The notes: generated by a model not told the origin, from the letters alone. A stretch of 64,000 nucleotides of DNA from Whitmania pigra (GCA_021613335.1 JAJTWR010000299.1:2091001-2155000); one strand, 5' to 3'. Shown: positions 47,553 to 59,620, counted from the first letter of the stretch. Numbers and translations are program-made.

Positions 47553-49275
47553 CTGCATTATTCTAAAACATCAGTCGCAACACAATGGATGATCTGTCTT
47601 GTGTTCTCTTATCAAAGGTCTCTAACATTTTCTCATAGTAGTCACATGTTTCACTTCTTCGCGTGCAACAAGGATCACATCCCAACTGCCAAATTCGCAG
47701 GCAACATCGTGCATGTTCAAATATCTGGGAAACTTAAAACAACGGTTTCCGTGACCAAGAGTCGTTAAAAAGAAGCTCAAATAAGAAGCAGAGTTGGGCT
47801 GTACTTTCGTTATGTGGAAACTTCTATCGCTGTTTGCCTTGGTTGTGGCCATCGAGGGTTACGAAACCTCATCGGACTATTAAGACCATGAACTGCTTGC
47901 AACTGGCTCGGTTGTCTACGCCGTCGACAAACGACTCGAAAAATTAAGGATGAATTGGAAAAGGCTCCGAAATTCAGTTTGAAAGATGTTTACAACAGAA
48001 TGGCTAAGAGAGTAGAGGATTTTGAAGGTATGTTGGATAATTTCTTTGCTGGGAAGGTTTCAGTAATTTAAAAAGAATGAGATGTTTTTAAGTTTCAAAT
48101 AATCATTCCACACATCATTTTAAAAACTAATTAAAATATTAAACAATTTTTTTAATTTATTGGTTATTGGGATGTTAAAAAATATTTTTTTGGAAGAACA
48201 TTGCGAAAATGGAAAGTTCCAACGTGGAGGGACTCTTTACCAGTGTGTCCATCCATTGAAGGTCTGCGACGGCATACATGACTGTCTGAATGGGCATGAC
48301 GAAGATTCAGATGTTTGCTTCAGTTAGTCAGAAAAACACTGTTACTCTTTCATTCTTGAAATTATTCCAACTTTATCATGTGAATTATTATCAGAGGACT
48401 TTCTCACACCTGGAACTGAATTCAACTACCGCTTGACTTTGAATTTCTGTGAAACGTGGCATGACAAACACTATCGTGCTCGAGTCAGAGAGCTCACCAG
48501 GTCCAAGTTTTTCTCTGGCACTGCCCAAGTCACCTTTGATTTCGGTCCGGGAAAATATGTTAGTACAAACGAATTAATTTCAAATTCCTAGTCTAAAATG
48601 AAAAAAACTTCTAAGCTTGCTACTCTCAATTAAAATAATTATTCTGAAGCGGAAATTTTTTTTACATCAGGGACTCTGGAATGGAGAATACAATTACGGA
48701 AAGAGAGAATTGGTATTGCTTCCATAAGAAAAGGAATTGCGGCCCTACAAACTAGTTTGTGATTTTTCTGACGAAAATGAGATCAGAGCAAATTGCATCT
48801 CTGAAAGTGTCTCCAGCGGTTTCGTATGTGGACACGGCTTCTTATACCAAAAAGACTGAAAAAGTGCTTTCACGCAAAAAAAAGGGGGATTCTAGATCGT
48901 CAACTACTCAAAAAAATTAATTTTGGTTAATTATGTAACATAGATAACGGACATTTGTCACGTGCTTGTCTTGAATTAAATCGAGATTTTTTAAAAGTGA
49001 CCCATCCTAATACTCACCCGTCATATTGACATTCCACTACACCCGGTTTCTATAAAATGAAACAAAACGTTTCATCATCAGTTCACCGCGTCTGCGTAAT
49101 TATTACTTGTTATTACATTCATTACACTTAAAACAGATAATACAATTTTTCAAATTATTTTATTGTAGTGGTCATTGAGACACAAAGGCTTAATCAAAAG
49201 TGAAGGCCATTTAAAGTTGATTTTGTTCCAAATGAAGCTCCACATAAAGAAGATGTTTCGAAATCACTAAATTAG
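47553..49275 (+). repeat. Segmental duplicate of the linker locus (partner 53168-55640)
   Basis: Upstream (GGATGATCTGTCTTGTGTTCT near 47587 and 53200), exons, and 3' flank (GAGACACAAAG and CCAAATGAAGC near 49180-49240 and 55530-55590) all match the intact linker region. So the promoter, all four exons and the 3' region were duplicated together by a DNA-level event, not by retroposition. Confidence 0.85.
47812..48859 (+). pseudogene. Broken haemoglobin linker copy
   Basis: It matches the intact linker at 53592 exon for exon (about 47812-48040, 48204-48325, 48393-48558, 48670-48859) and keeps the introns. It starts MWKLLSLFALVVAI. An in-frame TAA follows SSDY in exon 1, a one-base deletion (AAATTAAGGATG against AAATTAAAGAAGG) shifts the frame, the second Cys of the LDL-A module is Arg (FQRGGT), and exon 4 has another TAA. 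It therefore cannot make a linker. LDL-A exon 2 is otherwise nearly unchanged, so the decay is fairly recent. Confidence 0.9.
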
Positions 49276-50019
49276 TTTCTTTGTTTTGAAAGAGGGTCAT
49301 TTCACATCAAATCAACACAACATCTGACATTATCTTGGATTTTGTTGAAACTTGGCACATTTGTGAACATATATGAGTAAATTAAAAAACTCAAAAATTT
49401 AGAATTTTTTATCAATCGGTGACCGAAATATGGGCCGTTGAACTTTGGCCAAATGCCAAAACCTCCGGTTGAGAAGCTGTAAGTTTAGTTCTAAAGCAAC
49501 TAGCAAAATATTATTTGCATAAAATTAAAGGTATTTGAATGTTCTATTAGGGTAACCTACTTATACCTTTTTGTTTTGATTATTTAACAAAATATATTTA
49601 TTTAAATATTTAAATTAGGTTTAAGGTAAATTCGTAGAAAAAATAATTTTTGATTTTATATCACACACATGTAGAATATTATAAGGGTCACACATTCATA
49701 AACTTTTATAGTTTATATGTAGTGAATTTTTCATTATTGCTTGAAAATTGCGAATTTGCTAAACATCTCAGGCAAGCCAAATTATAAATAAATTTATGTT
49801 AATTTTTACACTTTGTGTTTAAAAAGCAAAAAAACCAGTTAAAATATATTTAAACTGATTTAGAACTGCTTAGACAGATTTTGCTAACGCAACTGCAGTA
49901 CATTTTATCAGTAACACCTGCAGCATGAGAAAATCATTGAATTTTATGTCATTCCATTGTACATTAGCAGTGATATTTCAATTAACGGTAGCTGAAATAG
50001 GAATTATTTTTTATCGATA

Positions 50020-51070
50020 ATGGAAATTAAAATTTGGGAATGGAATTAAAAATAGGAATGGAAATTGCCAGACAAAATGGAAATAGAATGAGAAGTAGAA
50101 TTTATTTTGTAAAATGGAATTATAATGAGAAATAGAAATTACTTCTGAAGCCACTTAGGTTTAACTCAAACTTAGCTAACAAATAATATTATGTTTAATT
50201 TTCCAATCTTTTATCTATGCTAACTTATTTCAGTCAACTACCGAAATGATCTTCGTTTTCAATTTGCCACACTTCTCGACCCAAAAACAGACAAATTTAA
50301 TCCAATTCCAGCATCGGCATGTTTCCTTGATCCGACAATGGCACAAGCAATTATGTCACCGGAATGTGCACTGCTGCTTCATGTAACTAAGCTGTACATC
50401 ACAAATGTTTGTGAAAGCAGGAAGATTCATTTTAAGCAGTTCATGTGTCTGGTTCTGGTAATGCGTCTGCATCTTCACTCTCATTACCGACTCCGACTTT
50501 AGTGAAAAAGTTTAAATTTCTGAAAAGTAAGATTCAGTACAACTGCTGTGAGTATCGTGTCGTGTCGTGTTCGAAACCCAGTCTGCACTGCCGCCAGCGC
50601 CCTTTGGAAGGAGCGCTATATAAATGGTTACAAGAAGCGCCTCTGACGCTATGCATATGGCGCTATATAAATGAAGTTACAATACAATTACGACTGTTGC
50701 CATTACCGTCGCTTGCAGGCACGTAACCCATTCGGCTAACCTGCACGCCCCGAGTTAGCCCAGGACTTATTTTCAGCTCCAGCTTCTCAGGCCTACGTGG
50801 AGCGGATATTTTCAGTGACTGCATGCTTTGGTTAACTGTGGAAATAAATGTTTTATAATCCTTTCCACTTTTAATAAGACCGGAAAGAAAAACGAAAATA
50901 CTGAAAATGGAATTAGAATAGGAACAGAAATAGAAATTAGAAATTATTTTAGTAATGATAATTAGAATTGAATAAACATTTTTAGGAGTTTGAATGGAAT
51001 TAGATAGATATAAAAATTATTTGACAAATAATAATAGAATTAAAATCGTAATAGAAATTAATTGGCGAAT
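50020..51070 (+). pseudogene. hAT (Charlie-like) transposase remnant
   Basis: FATLLDPKTDKFNPIPASAC at about 50266-50325, continuing FLDPTMAQAIMSPECALLL, and then, after a SINE, SAPASQAYVERIFSVTACFG at about 50775 are the C-terminal catalytic and dimerisation blocks of hAT transposases. The flanks (50020-50150 and 50880-51070) are rich in GGAAATAGAATG-type subterminal words. There is no intact frame. Confidence 0.75.
50541..50755. repeat. Rearranged SINE (head inverted behind the tail)
   Basis: 50541-50685 carries the body and tail of the window's SINE in + orientation (CACTGCCGCCAGCGCCC, two GCGCTATATAAATG words). Immediately after, 50686-50755 carries the head in - orientation (CGACTGTTGCCATTACCGTC, ending CTGCACGCC). 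It interrupts the hAT remnant. Confidence 0.7.
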
Positions 51071-51899
51071 GGAAATAACACCGTACATTAGAATCAAAAG
51101 AGCAACTTCCTCATATTCGGTAGCAAAATGGAATCTTACAGAAGGGTCGTTTTTGGGGCAAAAAGAAATAATTGATGTGGAGTCGTAAGTTGGTCATCAC
51201 GTGATCTTTGCAAAGTGGCTTGTTCAGCAAGACGCTTTACAGCAGCCCAACCCCATCATAAGAACCGTTGCCGTGAAACGTCAAAAAAAGTTCCATTCCG
51301 AAGTCATACCAGACCATATTTACAAAAATATGCTATAAATTTGTGCCTTTGTAATTATAGTATTATTCATTTAATTTTCAAACTGATTAACCCAAAGTTA
51401 ATGAACAATTTATGAGACGGTTAGTAAATTCGCAGTCTTAAAAAACATTTACAAATTCACTACATAAAAACTATAAGAGTGCCCATTCTGAATTTTAGAA
51501 TATGCGTTCTTTATAAAGTTCCGAATTATAAGTTTCACAAAAAATATATCTAAAAATAATTTTTTACGAACTTACCTTAAACCGAATGATAATATTTAAA
51601 TAAAAAAATTTGTTAAATATTAAAAATAAAATTACGCAAATAGCTTGCCAAAATATATCATTCAAATACCTTTAATTATATGTAACTACTAACTTTCTAG
51701 GTGCTCTACAACTAGGCTTACTGCTTCTCAAACATCAGAGGTGTTGGCAAAGTTCAGCGACCCATATTTCGGACACAAATCGACCAAAAAATATAAAATT
51801 TTGTGTCAACAAATGCGCCAAATTTCAGCAAAATCAAAAAAGGTGTTTTCAGATAGTGTTGATTTTTTTATTTATACTCAAGGAAATTAATATCTTCCT

Positions 51900-52330
51900 C
51901 AGAGGCGTAGCCAGAGGGAGGGGGCCGAGAAACCGTATTTTAGAACGAAAAAAAGACATAATGGCTACAGCTACCGATTGGAAAATGCTACGATGCTAAA
52001 AGTGCCCCAAGCTTCACTAAATATTTCTAAACCCCTATTAATATATTATAATATAATTAGTAGCACTGGTGGAGCGGTGAACTATTAATTTCATACTAAG
52101 GACACGTGTGGAAAAGAAAAACACTTGTCATTTAGTTACCGAGACTTACAATGAGTGATAAATATTGATGAGGAAAACTTTTCTAATTAACTGGAGCACA
52201 TTTTATAATCAATAAATTATTTATGATTATTATTTATGAATTATACGAATTTAGAAGAATATCACGAGGCACACTGACAAGGGTAGGGAGATGTGGCTCC
52301 CTTGACCCCCTTAACTTCGCCTATGTTGGT
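51900..52330. mobile_element. Possible hAT MITE relative
   Basis: It starts CAGAGGCGTAGCCAGAGGGA, like the MITE at 41134. A decayed counterpart end CCCCCTTAACTTCGCCTATG lies at 52307-52326. No duplication of the target site remains, so the right boundary is uncertain. Confidence 0.45.
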
Positions 52331-53167
52331 GACAGACATCTGGACGAACAATTGATCTCGGTTCTTCTACACTTTATTTGTCACTTATTTTACCCTCACG
52401 TGTCTTTTACTTAATATGAAATTCACTTTCCACCGAGGTCCGCTGGGTTTAAAAACTTAAATCTTTTCCGACGGTCCTAATTGAATAATTTGTTATCTGC
52501 AAAATTTTCGTTTCCTCAATTGTTTTTATCCCGCTCACTCAAATGGACGAACTAAATCGTCGGATTTGCTTGTTGTAGGCACTATAGGATCATTTTGTGC
52601 ACTCAAAAAATAAGATAAATAATTTGTAAATAATAATGCTTAATTTGGAAGGCCATGTGTCTAGAATCAGAAACGTCAACCATCTTCAAGTTATTCTTCT
52701 TATTCATTCTGTGAAATAAATGAAAACCTGGGTAATATGAGGAAAATACCTGGATAAGATGAGGATAAAACATGGTTAAAATATTATTTTATTGATTTTT
52801 TTTTGTTTGAAACAATCACGTTAATTAATGTTGGAAAAGGGGTAGAATAGATTAAAAGGCTGAAACTTTGAGATTCAGACTTAGATGAAATTCTAAAAGC
52901 GTTTCTCATGATTGTCACAAAATATGTAATGCAAAAATGCGATTAGAAAATTACAGAAATCAGTGATTTCAAATCACCGCATTTAATTTACAGTTAGACG
53001 TAATTTCTCCATTTTATCGGAATGTAATTAACTTTACAATTGTTGAGATATCCTATTTCATTTTGTTGCCTATTTCATATTGATCTAAAATAGTTTGACC
53101 ATCGCTTAAAATCCATTGGAAATATTCTTGAAACTAAATAACAGACTGTTCAGAGATTGATCTTCGG
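52331..53167. other. Unassigned intergenic
   Basis: No gene, RNA or repeat recognised. Confidence 0.4.
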
Positions 53168-53540
53168 ACCTGCATTATTCTAAAACACTCGTCGCATCAC
53201 AATGGATGATCTGTCTTGTGTTCTTCTCCTGCCAAAGTTCGCCTGAGCACAAAGGAATTATCACTTCATTTGATATATTTATTAATTACTAATGTTATTT
53301 GTACATTTTATAAGACCAATGTCAACAATAAGCAATGTCATAATTTCTATCAAAAGTTTTGTTGTACAGAAATTCAACGTTCTCACACTTCCTCATCGAA
53401 GTCCTATTTGTCACTTTTTCACGTGCAACAATGATCACATCCCTACAAATTCGCAGGCATGTGTTAAAAATTGCGAGCAACATCGTGCGTGTTTAAATAT
53501 CTGGGAGACTTAAAACAATGGTTTCCGTGACCTGGCGCCG

Positions 53541-53548
53541 TTAAAAGG
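53541..53548 (+). promoter_or_regulatory. TATA-like element of the linker gene
   Basis: TTAAAAGG, 44 bases before the ATG, is the only TATA-like word in the promoter that is kept in the pseudogene copy (TTAAAAAG near 47766), together with CTCAAATAAGAAGCAGAGTT. It would give a very short 5' UTR. Confidence 0.5.
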
Positions 53549-53591
53549 AGGCTCAAATAAGAAGCAGAGTTGGGCTGTACAAACTTTCGTT

Positions 53592-55398
53592 ATGTGGAAA
53601 CTTCTATCGCTGTTTGCCTTGGTTGTGGCCATCGGGGGTTACCGAGCCTCATCGGACCACGTAGACCATGAACTGCTTGCAACCGGCTCGGTCGCCTACA
53701 CCGTCGACAAACGACTCGAAAAATTAAAGAAGGAATTGGAAAAGGCTCCGAAGTTCAGTTTGAAAGAGGCCTACCTTAAAACTGCTCAGAGAGTAGAGGC
53801 TCTTGAAGGTATGATGGGCGATATCTTTGGTAGGAAAATTTCAGTTATTTAGAAAAAAAAGATGATATTTTCATGTTCATTGTAATCAATATAAAGTATT
53901 TAAAATAATTAATTAACTTAATTAAATCGAGCACACATGTAAGAGTAAAGCAATCCAATCTGTTAAATTATTAAATATTTATTTGGAAGAACATTGTGAA
54001 GAGGGAAGATTCCAATGTGGAGGGACTCTTTACCAGTGTGTCCATCCATTGAAGGTCTGCGACGGCGTACATGACTGTCTGAACGGGCATGACGAAGATT
54101 CAGATGTTTGCTTCAGTTAGTCAGAAACATTTTTTGAGGGAAATTAAGGATTAATTAATCGATTAATGGTTAAAATGCATTTAAGTTAAGTTTCATTAAA
54201 GATGGTATTGCTCCATGGATTTCCTGATCAGGACGTCCAATGTCCTGGTGAAAGTAATTGTAAAAGATGATATACGAAATAATTGTGGAACGTGATGGAC
54301 CACAGAGAGTACTGCTTAAGAGCTCTTTAAAATCAGTCTTGCAGTTTACACAATCGACACTGATTAATCAGATATACAAAAAGAAGCTAACAGAGTGCAT
54401 GAAGGCTATAGAAAGTATTCACATTATTGCCCTTGAATTTTGGACCTCAAACAACAGTGAATCATACTGTGGTGTAGCGGGATACTTAGATTGATTCTTA
54501 TTGGAAACTGGTCAATAGCTTAAGGTTGTTAAGTTATTCAGTGTTGCAACTAACTGGTGTCAAGTAATTGTGTAGTGTATGTCACACTTATCACTGACTG
54601 CAATGCAAGCAGAGCAGCTAAAATTAGTTGGATATACTGAATCATACTGTGGTATAACGGAACTCCTACATTGATTCTTATTGGAAATTGGTCAGTAGCT
54701 TAAAGTTGTTAAGTTATTCATTGTTGCAACTAACTGGTGTCAGGTAATTGTGTAGTGTATGCCACATATATCACTGATTTGCAGTGCAAGCAGAGCAGCT
54801 AAAATTAATTGAATATATATACGTTTTATATTTTTTTGATTAATCGATTAAGAAAATTATAATCAGTACCGGCCCTAATTTAAAAAAATTCACTCTTGAA
54901 ATGTTTTCGACTTTATTGTGCGAATTTTTTATCAGAGGACTTTCTTACACCTGGAACTGAATTCGACTTACGCGTGACTTGGGATAGTTGCGAAATTTTG
55001 CCTGACAGTCACTTCACAACTCGAGTCAGAGAACTCACCAGGTGCAAGTCCTTCTCTGGCATTGCCGAACTCACCGTCGAAGTTGGTTCGGGAGCAAATG
55101 TGAGTAGAAACAGATTTGTTTTAAATTCCACCTCTAACAAAATATCAAAGATTATTCCTTTCAATTAAAATAAATAATATGAAGCGGCACCTTGTTTTTT
55201 ATAAAGCACGCAATCTGGAAAGGCGAATACAACTACGGAAAGAAGGAATTGGTCCTGTTTCCTGCTTCCAAAGAATTGAAGCACTACAAAGTAGTTTGTG
55301 ATTTCTCTGACGGAAGTAAGAGCAAAACGGAATGCCTCATTGAAACCATTTCCAGCAGCTTCGTATGTGGAAATGGTTTCTTGTACCACAAATATTGA
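53592..55398 (+). CDS. Extracellular haemoglobin linker chain, intact
   Basis: Four exons (53592-53829, 53990-54115, 54936-55099, 55207-55398) join in phase (1, 1, 0) to 239 residues, the usual linker size. A signal peptide MWKLLSLFALVVAIGG is followed by a heptad region (TVDKRLEKLKKELEKA, residues about 38-75), an LDL-receptor class A module in exon 2 with six Cys and calcium ligands in CDGVHDCLNGHDED, and a C-terminal beta-barrel domain (exons 3-4, YNYGKKELVLFPAS). Linkers trimerise through the coiled coil and hold globin dodecamers into the hexagonal bilayer. Intron 2 carries a hAT fragment. TGA stop at 55396. Confidence 0.93.
54130..54890 (+). pseudogene. hAT fragment in linker intron 2, with internal tandem duplication
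   Basis: FWTSNNSESYCGVAGYLD near 54438-54491 is the conserved WTS...ESY block of hAT transposases. From 54459 a 180-base unit is duplicated in tandem (second copy from 54639 to about 54817). Edges carry TTAATCGATTAA words in inverted orientation (54155 and 54838). The insertion is absent from the pseudogene copy, whose intron 2 is under 100 bases. Confidence 0.7.
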
Positions 55399-55699
55399 AA
55401 AGGTATTCCTTTACTTAAATATGATTCTTGATTTATTTAACTCACGTTTATTGTTTGTTATTAAATTTATTATTGTCATTGTTTAAACAGAAAATACAAT
55501 TTTATGAATGATTTTATTCCAGTGGTGTTCCTCGAGACACAAAGACTTAATTAAAGCAGAAGCCAATTTAGTTTTGTTTTTGTGCCAAATGAAGCCCCAC
55601 ATAAAGATGTTTTGGAATCAGGAGAATAGTTGCTTTGTTCGAAAATATCAAGTGTTTGCTGCTGCTCGGGAAAGGAAGAACCAGGAATCAAGATCGATT

Positions 55700-56315
55700 T
55701 GAAATTATTTTTCACACCAAATAGAAACTATTTTATCACAAACTCTTTTGAACTGCTCGATCCTGTTGCGTAATGAAATCTTCAAATATCACATTTTCAC
55801 CTGTTACTAAAATTAATTACAAACTAAAAAAAAACTTATTAATTGCAAATTCAGAAGGTTAAAATTAAAAAAACAAAGTTATGTGACGCCAATTTGAGGG
55901 GTTGGATGGAAGCTAGGCTGGATGCTGTCAAAATAGAGGGCGACAGGGAGAATTTTTTGGGATCACCAGGGTTTTAAAATATAAAAGTATTGCAGTATAG
56001 AAATTATGACCTTTTTCCGTTTTTCAATTGCCAAATGCACATAACGTGATCGGTCCTTCATTTACCAAAATGATTTTTTGGTTTCCTGAAATTGAGATTG
56101 AAAATATGATTTTTGGAAATAGGGGCAAAAGAAGTTAAAGAATTTTAATGATAATTTTTATTCTTATTGATGTTAATATGGCTTTCAGGTAGTTTTTAAT
56201 ATTGTGAAAGAATAGTTGGAACTGTTAACGTAACATAACTATTTTAATATTAACTCTGCAATGAAAGTAAATATTACTATATAAAAATTAATGTTTATCT
56301 GAAACAGTCGTTATG
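55700..56315. other. Unassigned intergenic
   Basis: AT-rich, no exon recognised. Confidence 0.4.
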
Positions 56316-56410
56316 TATCCTGTCGCAAGGCGATCTAGGGAGAAGGAGCTATATAAATGGTCTTCCACAGGAGGCTTATTCTTATGGCGCCACACATTAT
56401 TTATTTGAAT
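56316..56410 (+). repeat. SINE tail fragment
   Basis: GAAGGAGCTATATAAATGGT followed by GGCTTATTCTTATGGCGCCA matches the double GCGCTATATAAAT tail of the copies at 30541 and 50541. The head is missing. Confidence 0.6.
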
Positions 56411-56744
56411 TCGATTTGATCGACAAGGAAAAATTATGATATGGAAGAAGTTTAAAGTGCTGAATTACTTGATTCTAGCTTATTTAAGACTAAAATGCTA
56501 CCTATAGATGCTTGATAATGCTTAGAATAAAGCAATTGAAAATAAATCGATATTTCAAAAAAAGTTATTTTAAAACATTAATGAAAAATGTGAATCTAAG
56601 AGAATTCTCAAATTCTTAAATCGTTTAATCTCAACACGTATGTTCAAAGGAAGATCCAAATAATGACAATTCTTTGTGACGTTTATTTGTTTATAAATCA
56701 TATTACATTTTTAAGCACACTTTTATATCATGAGCTTCTCTTAC

Positions 56745-57990
56745 AAGCACAACCATGGTTCGTTTGAATGTTTCAGACATTGATTTCAAGTATGCAGTCT
56801 CTTTATCACGGAACTCGACCTCATATACTTTGACTTCAGGAAGGCATTCGATTCAGTATCTCATCTAAAGTTGCTGATCAAACTTCACGCTTATAAATTC
56901 TCAGACATCTTGCTTTCATGGCTTGAGGCATTCTTAGCCGAGCAGTCAAAGTGAACGTCCACCTATCCAACAGTAGGGATGTAATCATGCAGTGATGTAG
57001 TGATGTGCCTCAAGGAAATGTTCTCGGACCATCGCTTACAAATGATATTGCTGAAACATTCGCTAAAAACTCAGTCAAAATAAAATTAATTGCAGACGAT
57101 ATGAAACTCTACTCAAAATCTTCATCTCCTTAGGACTCTTTTCTGCAGACTGCAATTAATGAGTTGGTGCTATGGAGCAATAAACGGCAATTATAGCTGG
57201 CTCCTGAAAAATGCATTCAAATTTCCATCAAGACATCACGCATCAATATTCCACCAAGCAACCACACAATTGCCTCACAAAACTTACCTGTATCAGATAG
57301 CACCCTTGATCTTGGAGTCCTCATTGACAACACAGTCACCTACAAAGCTCACATTAATACCATTATTCCCAAAGCATTTGTGAGGTTGAGACTACTCCTT
57401 AAATGCTTTCGTACAAGAGCCAGTAAAATTCTAACCAAAGCATATTGCACTTATGTTCGACCTTACATTCTTCAAATATTGTTCTCAAATATGGAGATCA
57501 CATAGCAAGCAGCTACCGAAGATCGAACGCGTCCAAAATATTTTACAAGAGCCATTCCAGAAACAACTTCTGGGACTCAATACTCTTGGACATAAACGGC
57601 TTGTCAGTGACCTATGCCTCTGCTACAAAATAGTCCACATTGTCTTGTTCAATGCACCATTCCGGAATTCTCTTTGTTTCTTGCTTCCAGAACTCGTGAT
57701 TATCTCCTTCCTCTACGACAAGAAAAAATGTTCCACCAAATACAGGCAACACTTCTTCATCAACCGAGTCATCAAACCTTGAAACTTTCTACCCTTCGAC
57801 ATCATTAATTCCTCAACATTATCTCGTTTCAGATCCTGCCTTTCACTCATTGACCTCAATAATCATCTCCTCATTAAGTGATCGTTTAACATTGTTATCT
57901 TCGCGAACACCTGCAGCCATTGCACTTATTTGCGTATGAGGTCATAGATGGCCCTGCAAATTGTTTAGGCAATTAAAAAAAAATAAATAA
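56745..57990 (+). pseudogene. Degraded non-LTR retrotransposon reverse transcriptase (second type)
   Basis: Across two frames it reads LIYFDFRKAFDSVSHLKLL (56820-56880), DVPQGNVLGPSL (57000), a damaged YADD box as IADDMKLYSKSS (57090) and LDLGVLIDNTVTYKAHINT (57310). Stops and shifts abound. It ends with AATAAATAAAATAAA near 57980. The motif style (DFRKAFDSV, IADDMKLY) is unlike the LINE at 44941 and fits a Jockey/CR1-type family, so at least two LINE lineages have been active here. Confidence 0.78.
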
Positions 57991-59605
57991 AATAAACTTA
58001 AGCAAGAATTGCTTTGGAATATACCTTAAGATCGCTGCTTGACTCAGTTTCAAATAATAAATTTAGTGTTTTTTCGGTGTATCGTTTTAATGCGAAGAAA
58101 CATCAAAAATAGTATGATTTGTTATTTGTTTTTTTGCAAATTTTTGAAAATCACAGTTTGCATACTAGCAATTTAAAAAATATTCATCGATAATTTTTTA
58201 TTTTAAAAGTTTAATGTTATTAAAAATGTGTTTAAAATGCAGTGACTTCACTAAGGGGATGTGGGAGTACGGACCGCACCAGGGTGGCACAATTTTATGA
58301 TTTATGTCTATTATTTATTTATTTGATTAAAGTCTGTTGCATAACTATGCATGATGATTTGGACTTATGTCTATTATTATCTATTATTGATTATTTATTT
58401 TCTGGTATGTCTTAAAATATGTGGCATTGTTTCTCTAACATCTTCATTAGGAACTGTTTCTGTTCCTTGTGGATTGTTAGAATCTTGAATTAAAGCCATT
58501 TCTATCTCGACTGCATCATTGATGACTTTCAAACGTCTCTCCGTTTTCACCAACAATGTATTCATTGTCATTCCACATATCAGGACTGACCACCAACCAA
58601 TTATGGTTTGTGTTGAAGGTCTTTTTTGTTTATGTTGGGTCACACCAACCCATTTTAAAATGTACTATTGTTTTGAAGAATTCCTTGTAAATAATTCATA
58701 ATTAAAATAAGTAAAATATTTAATTGAATTCCCAGTTTATATAATTTATATTATTGGTACAACGGTTTCGACTTTTGAGAAAACAATTTTAACTTCTAAA
58801 ATAAACGATACGCATAAAACTTATTCACATTAACAATTTATTTATTTTCAATAAAATACCAGCAAACCATCGATCAAATTAAAATGAAATTGGTTCAAAA
58901 CGTGAACTTCATTTGGAGGGAGGAGGAACGGCTCCCTGATTTCCTACTCAATATTACTCAATCAATATAGGTCATCTCAGGTTTTACGAAGGTTTGCCTC
59001 CCCCTCTTGAAAAAGCTGAAATAATCAGTCCTTGGTTCGAAAAGTTTGACTTTTTAAATAACAATTTGGTGACACTAAAAAGTACCAATAACAAAATGTG
59101 GAAATTTGAAGAAGCAAGAAATTAGTCTTGTTTGTGATACAAAATAAAATATTATTTACTTTAATATGTCAACTCAAAAAAAGTTGCAAACTACACACAA
59201 CTTTCAAAATATTTTATTAAATCAAAATTGAACTTCGACCGATGTTGGGAGAAATAAGTTTTCATTGTTTCATTGTTCTTATGTGACACGAAGCAGATCC
59301 CCCGAAAGTAAACATTTTCAAATTTAACTTAAGAATTTCCCTAAGAATTAAATAAATTCAAATCATTTTAAATTAACGATTTGAAAAAGTGTTTCATTTT
59401 ACCGAAATTATATGATACCAAAATAATGCTAATTATAAAAATGAACTTCGCCCACAAAAAATGGTTCTCAGAAAGGAATTGTTCTCAGCTCGTCGAAACA
59501 ATAAGACGAAGTTCAACTGAACAGACCACTCCTCTCCGATGACGGCTTTGTTAACCTCAGAGAATGCACCAGAGCCACGTTTCTGTGGGGCTGAGAAGCT
59601 GTCAG
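57991..59605. other. Unassigned intergenic
   Basis: GCAGTGACTTCACTAAGGGG near 58239 resembles a hAT terminus (CAGTGGCGTCACTAGGGG-like) without a recognised partner end. TTTATTTGATTAAAGTC then GATGATTTGGAC (58318-58365) also occurs near 18628-18692. An 82-codon - strand frame at 58395-58643 has no support. Confidence 0.35.
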
Positions 59606-59613
59606 TCACGTGA
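59606..59613. promoter_or_regulatory. Palindromic E-box / possible hypoxia element
   Basis: TCACGTGA contains CACGTG (an E-box) and, on both strands, ACGTG (the RCGTG core bound by HIF). It abuts the TATA box of the linker at 59665. The position is seen directly; a role in hypoxia control is inference. Confidence 0.4.
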
Positions 59614-59620
59614 TATAAAA
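59614..59620 (+). promoter_or_regulatory. TATA box of the second linker gene
   Basis: TATAAAA is 45 bases before the ATG at 59665, which implies a 5' UTR of only about 20 bases. Confidence 0.65.

Larger units (their letters stand above)
49300..51880. repeat. Large element with about 450-bp inverted arms
   Basis: 49310-49750 and 51430-51880 are diverged inverted repeats: TATGGGCCGTTGAACTTTG near 49431 against CAAAGTTCAGCGACCCATAT near 51749, and AAAGGTATTTGAATG near 49528 against TTCAAATACCTTTAAT near 51661. Between the arms lie hAT transposase remains and a rearranged SINE. The whole is probably a foldback-type DNA transposon, or an inverted duplication, later invaded. No target-site duplication was identified. 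Confidence 0.7.

Noticed and set aside
58395..58643. 82-residue - strand frame
   Set aside because: No domain, no splice sites and no supporting neighbour.
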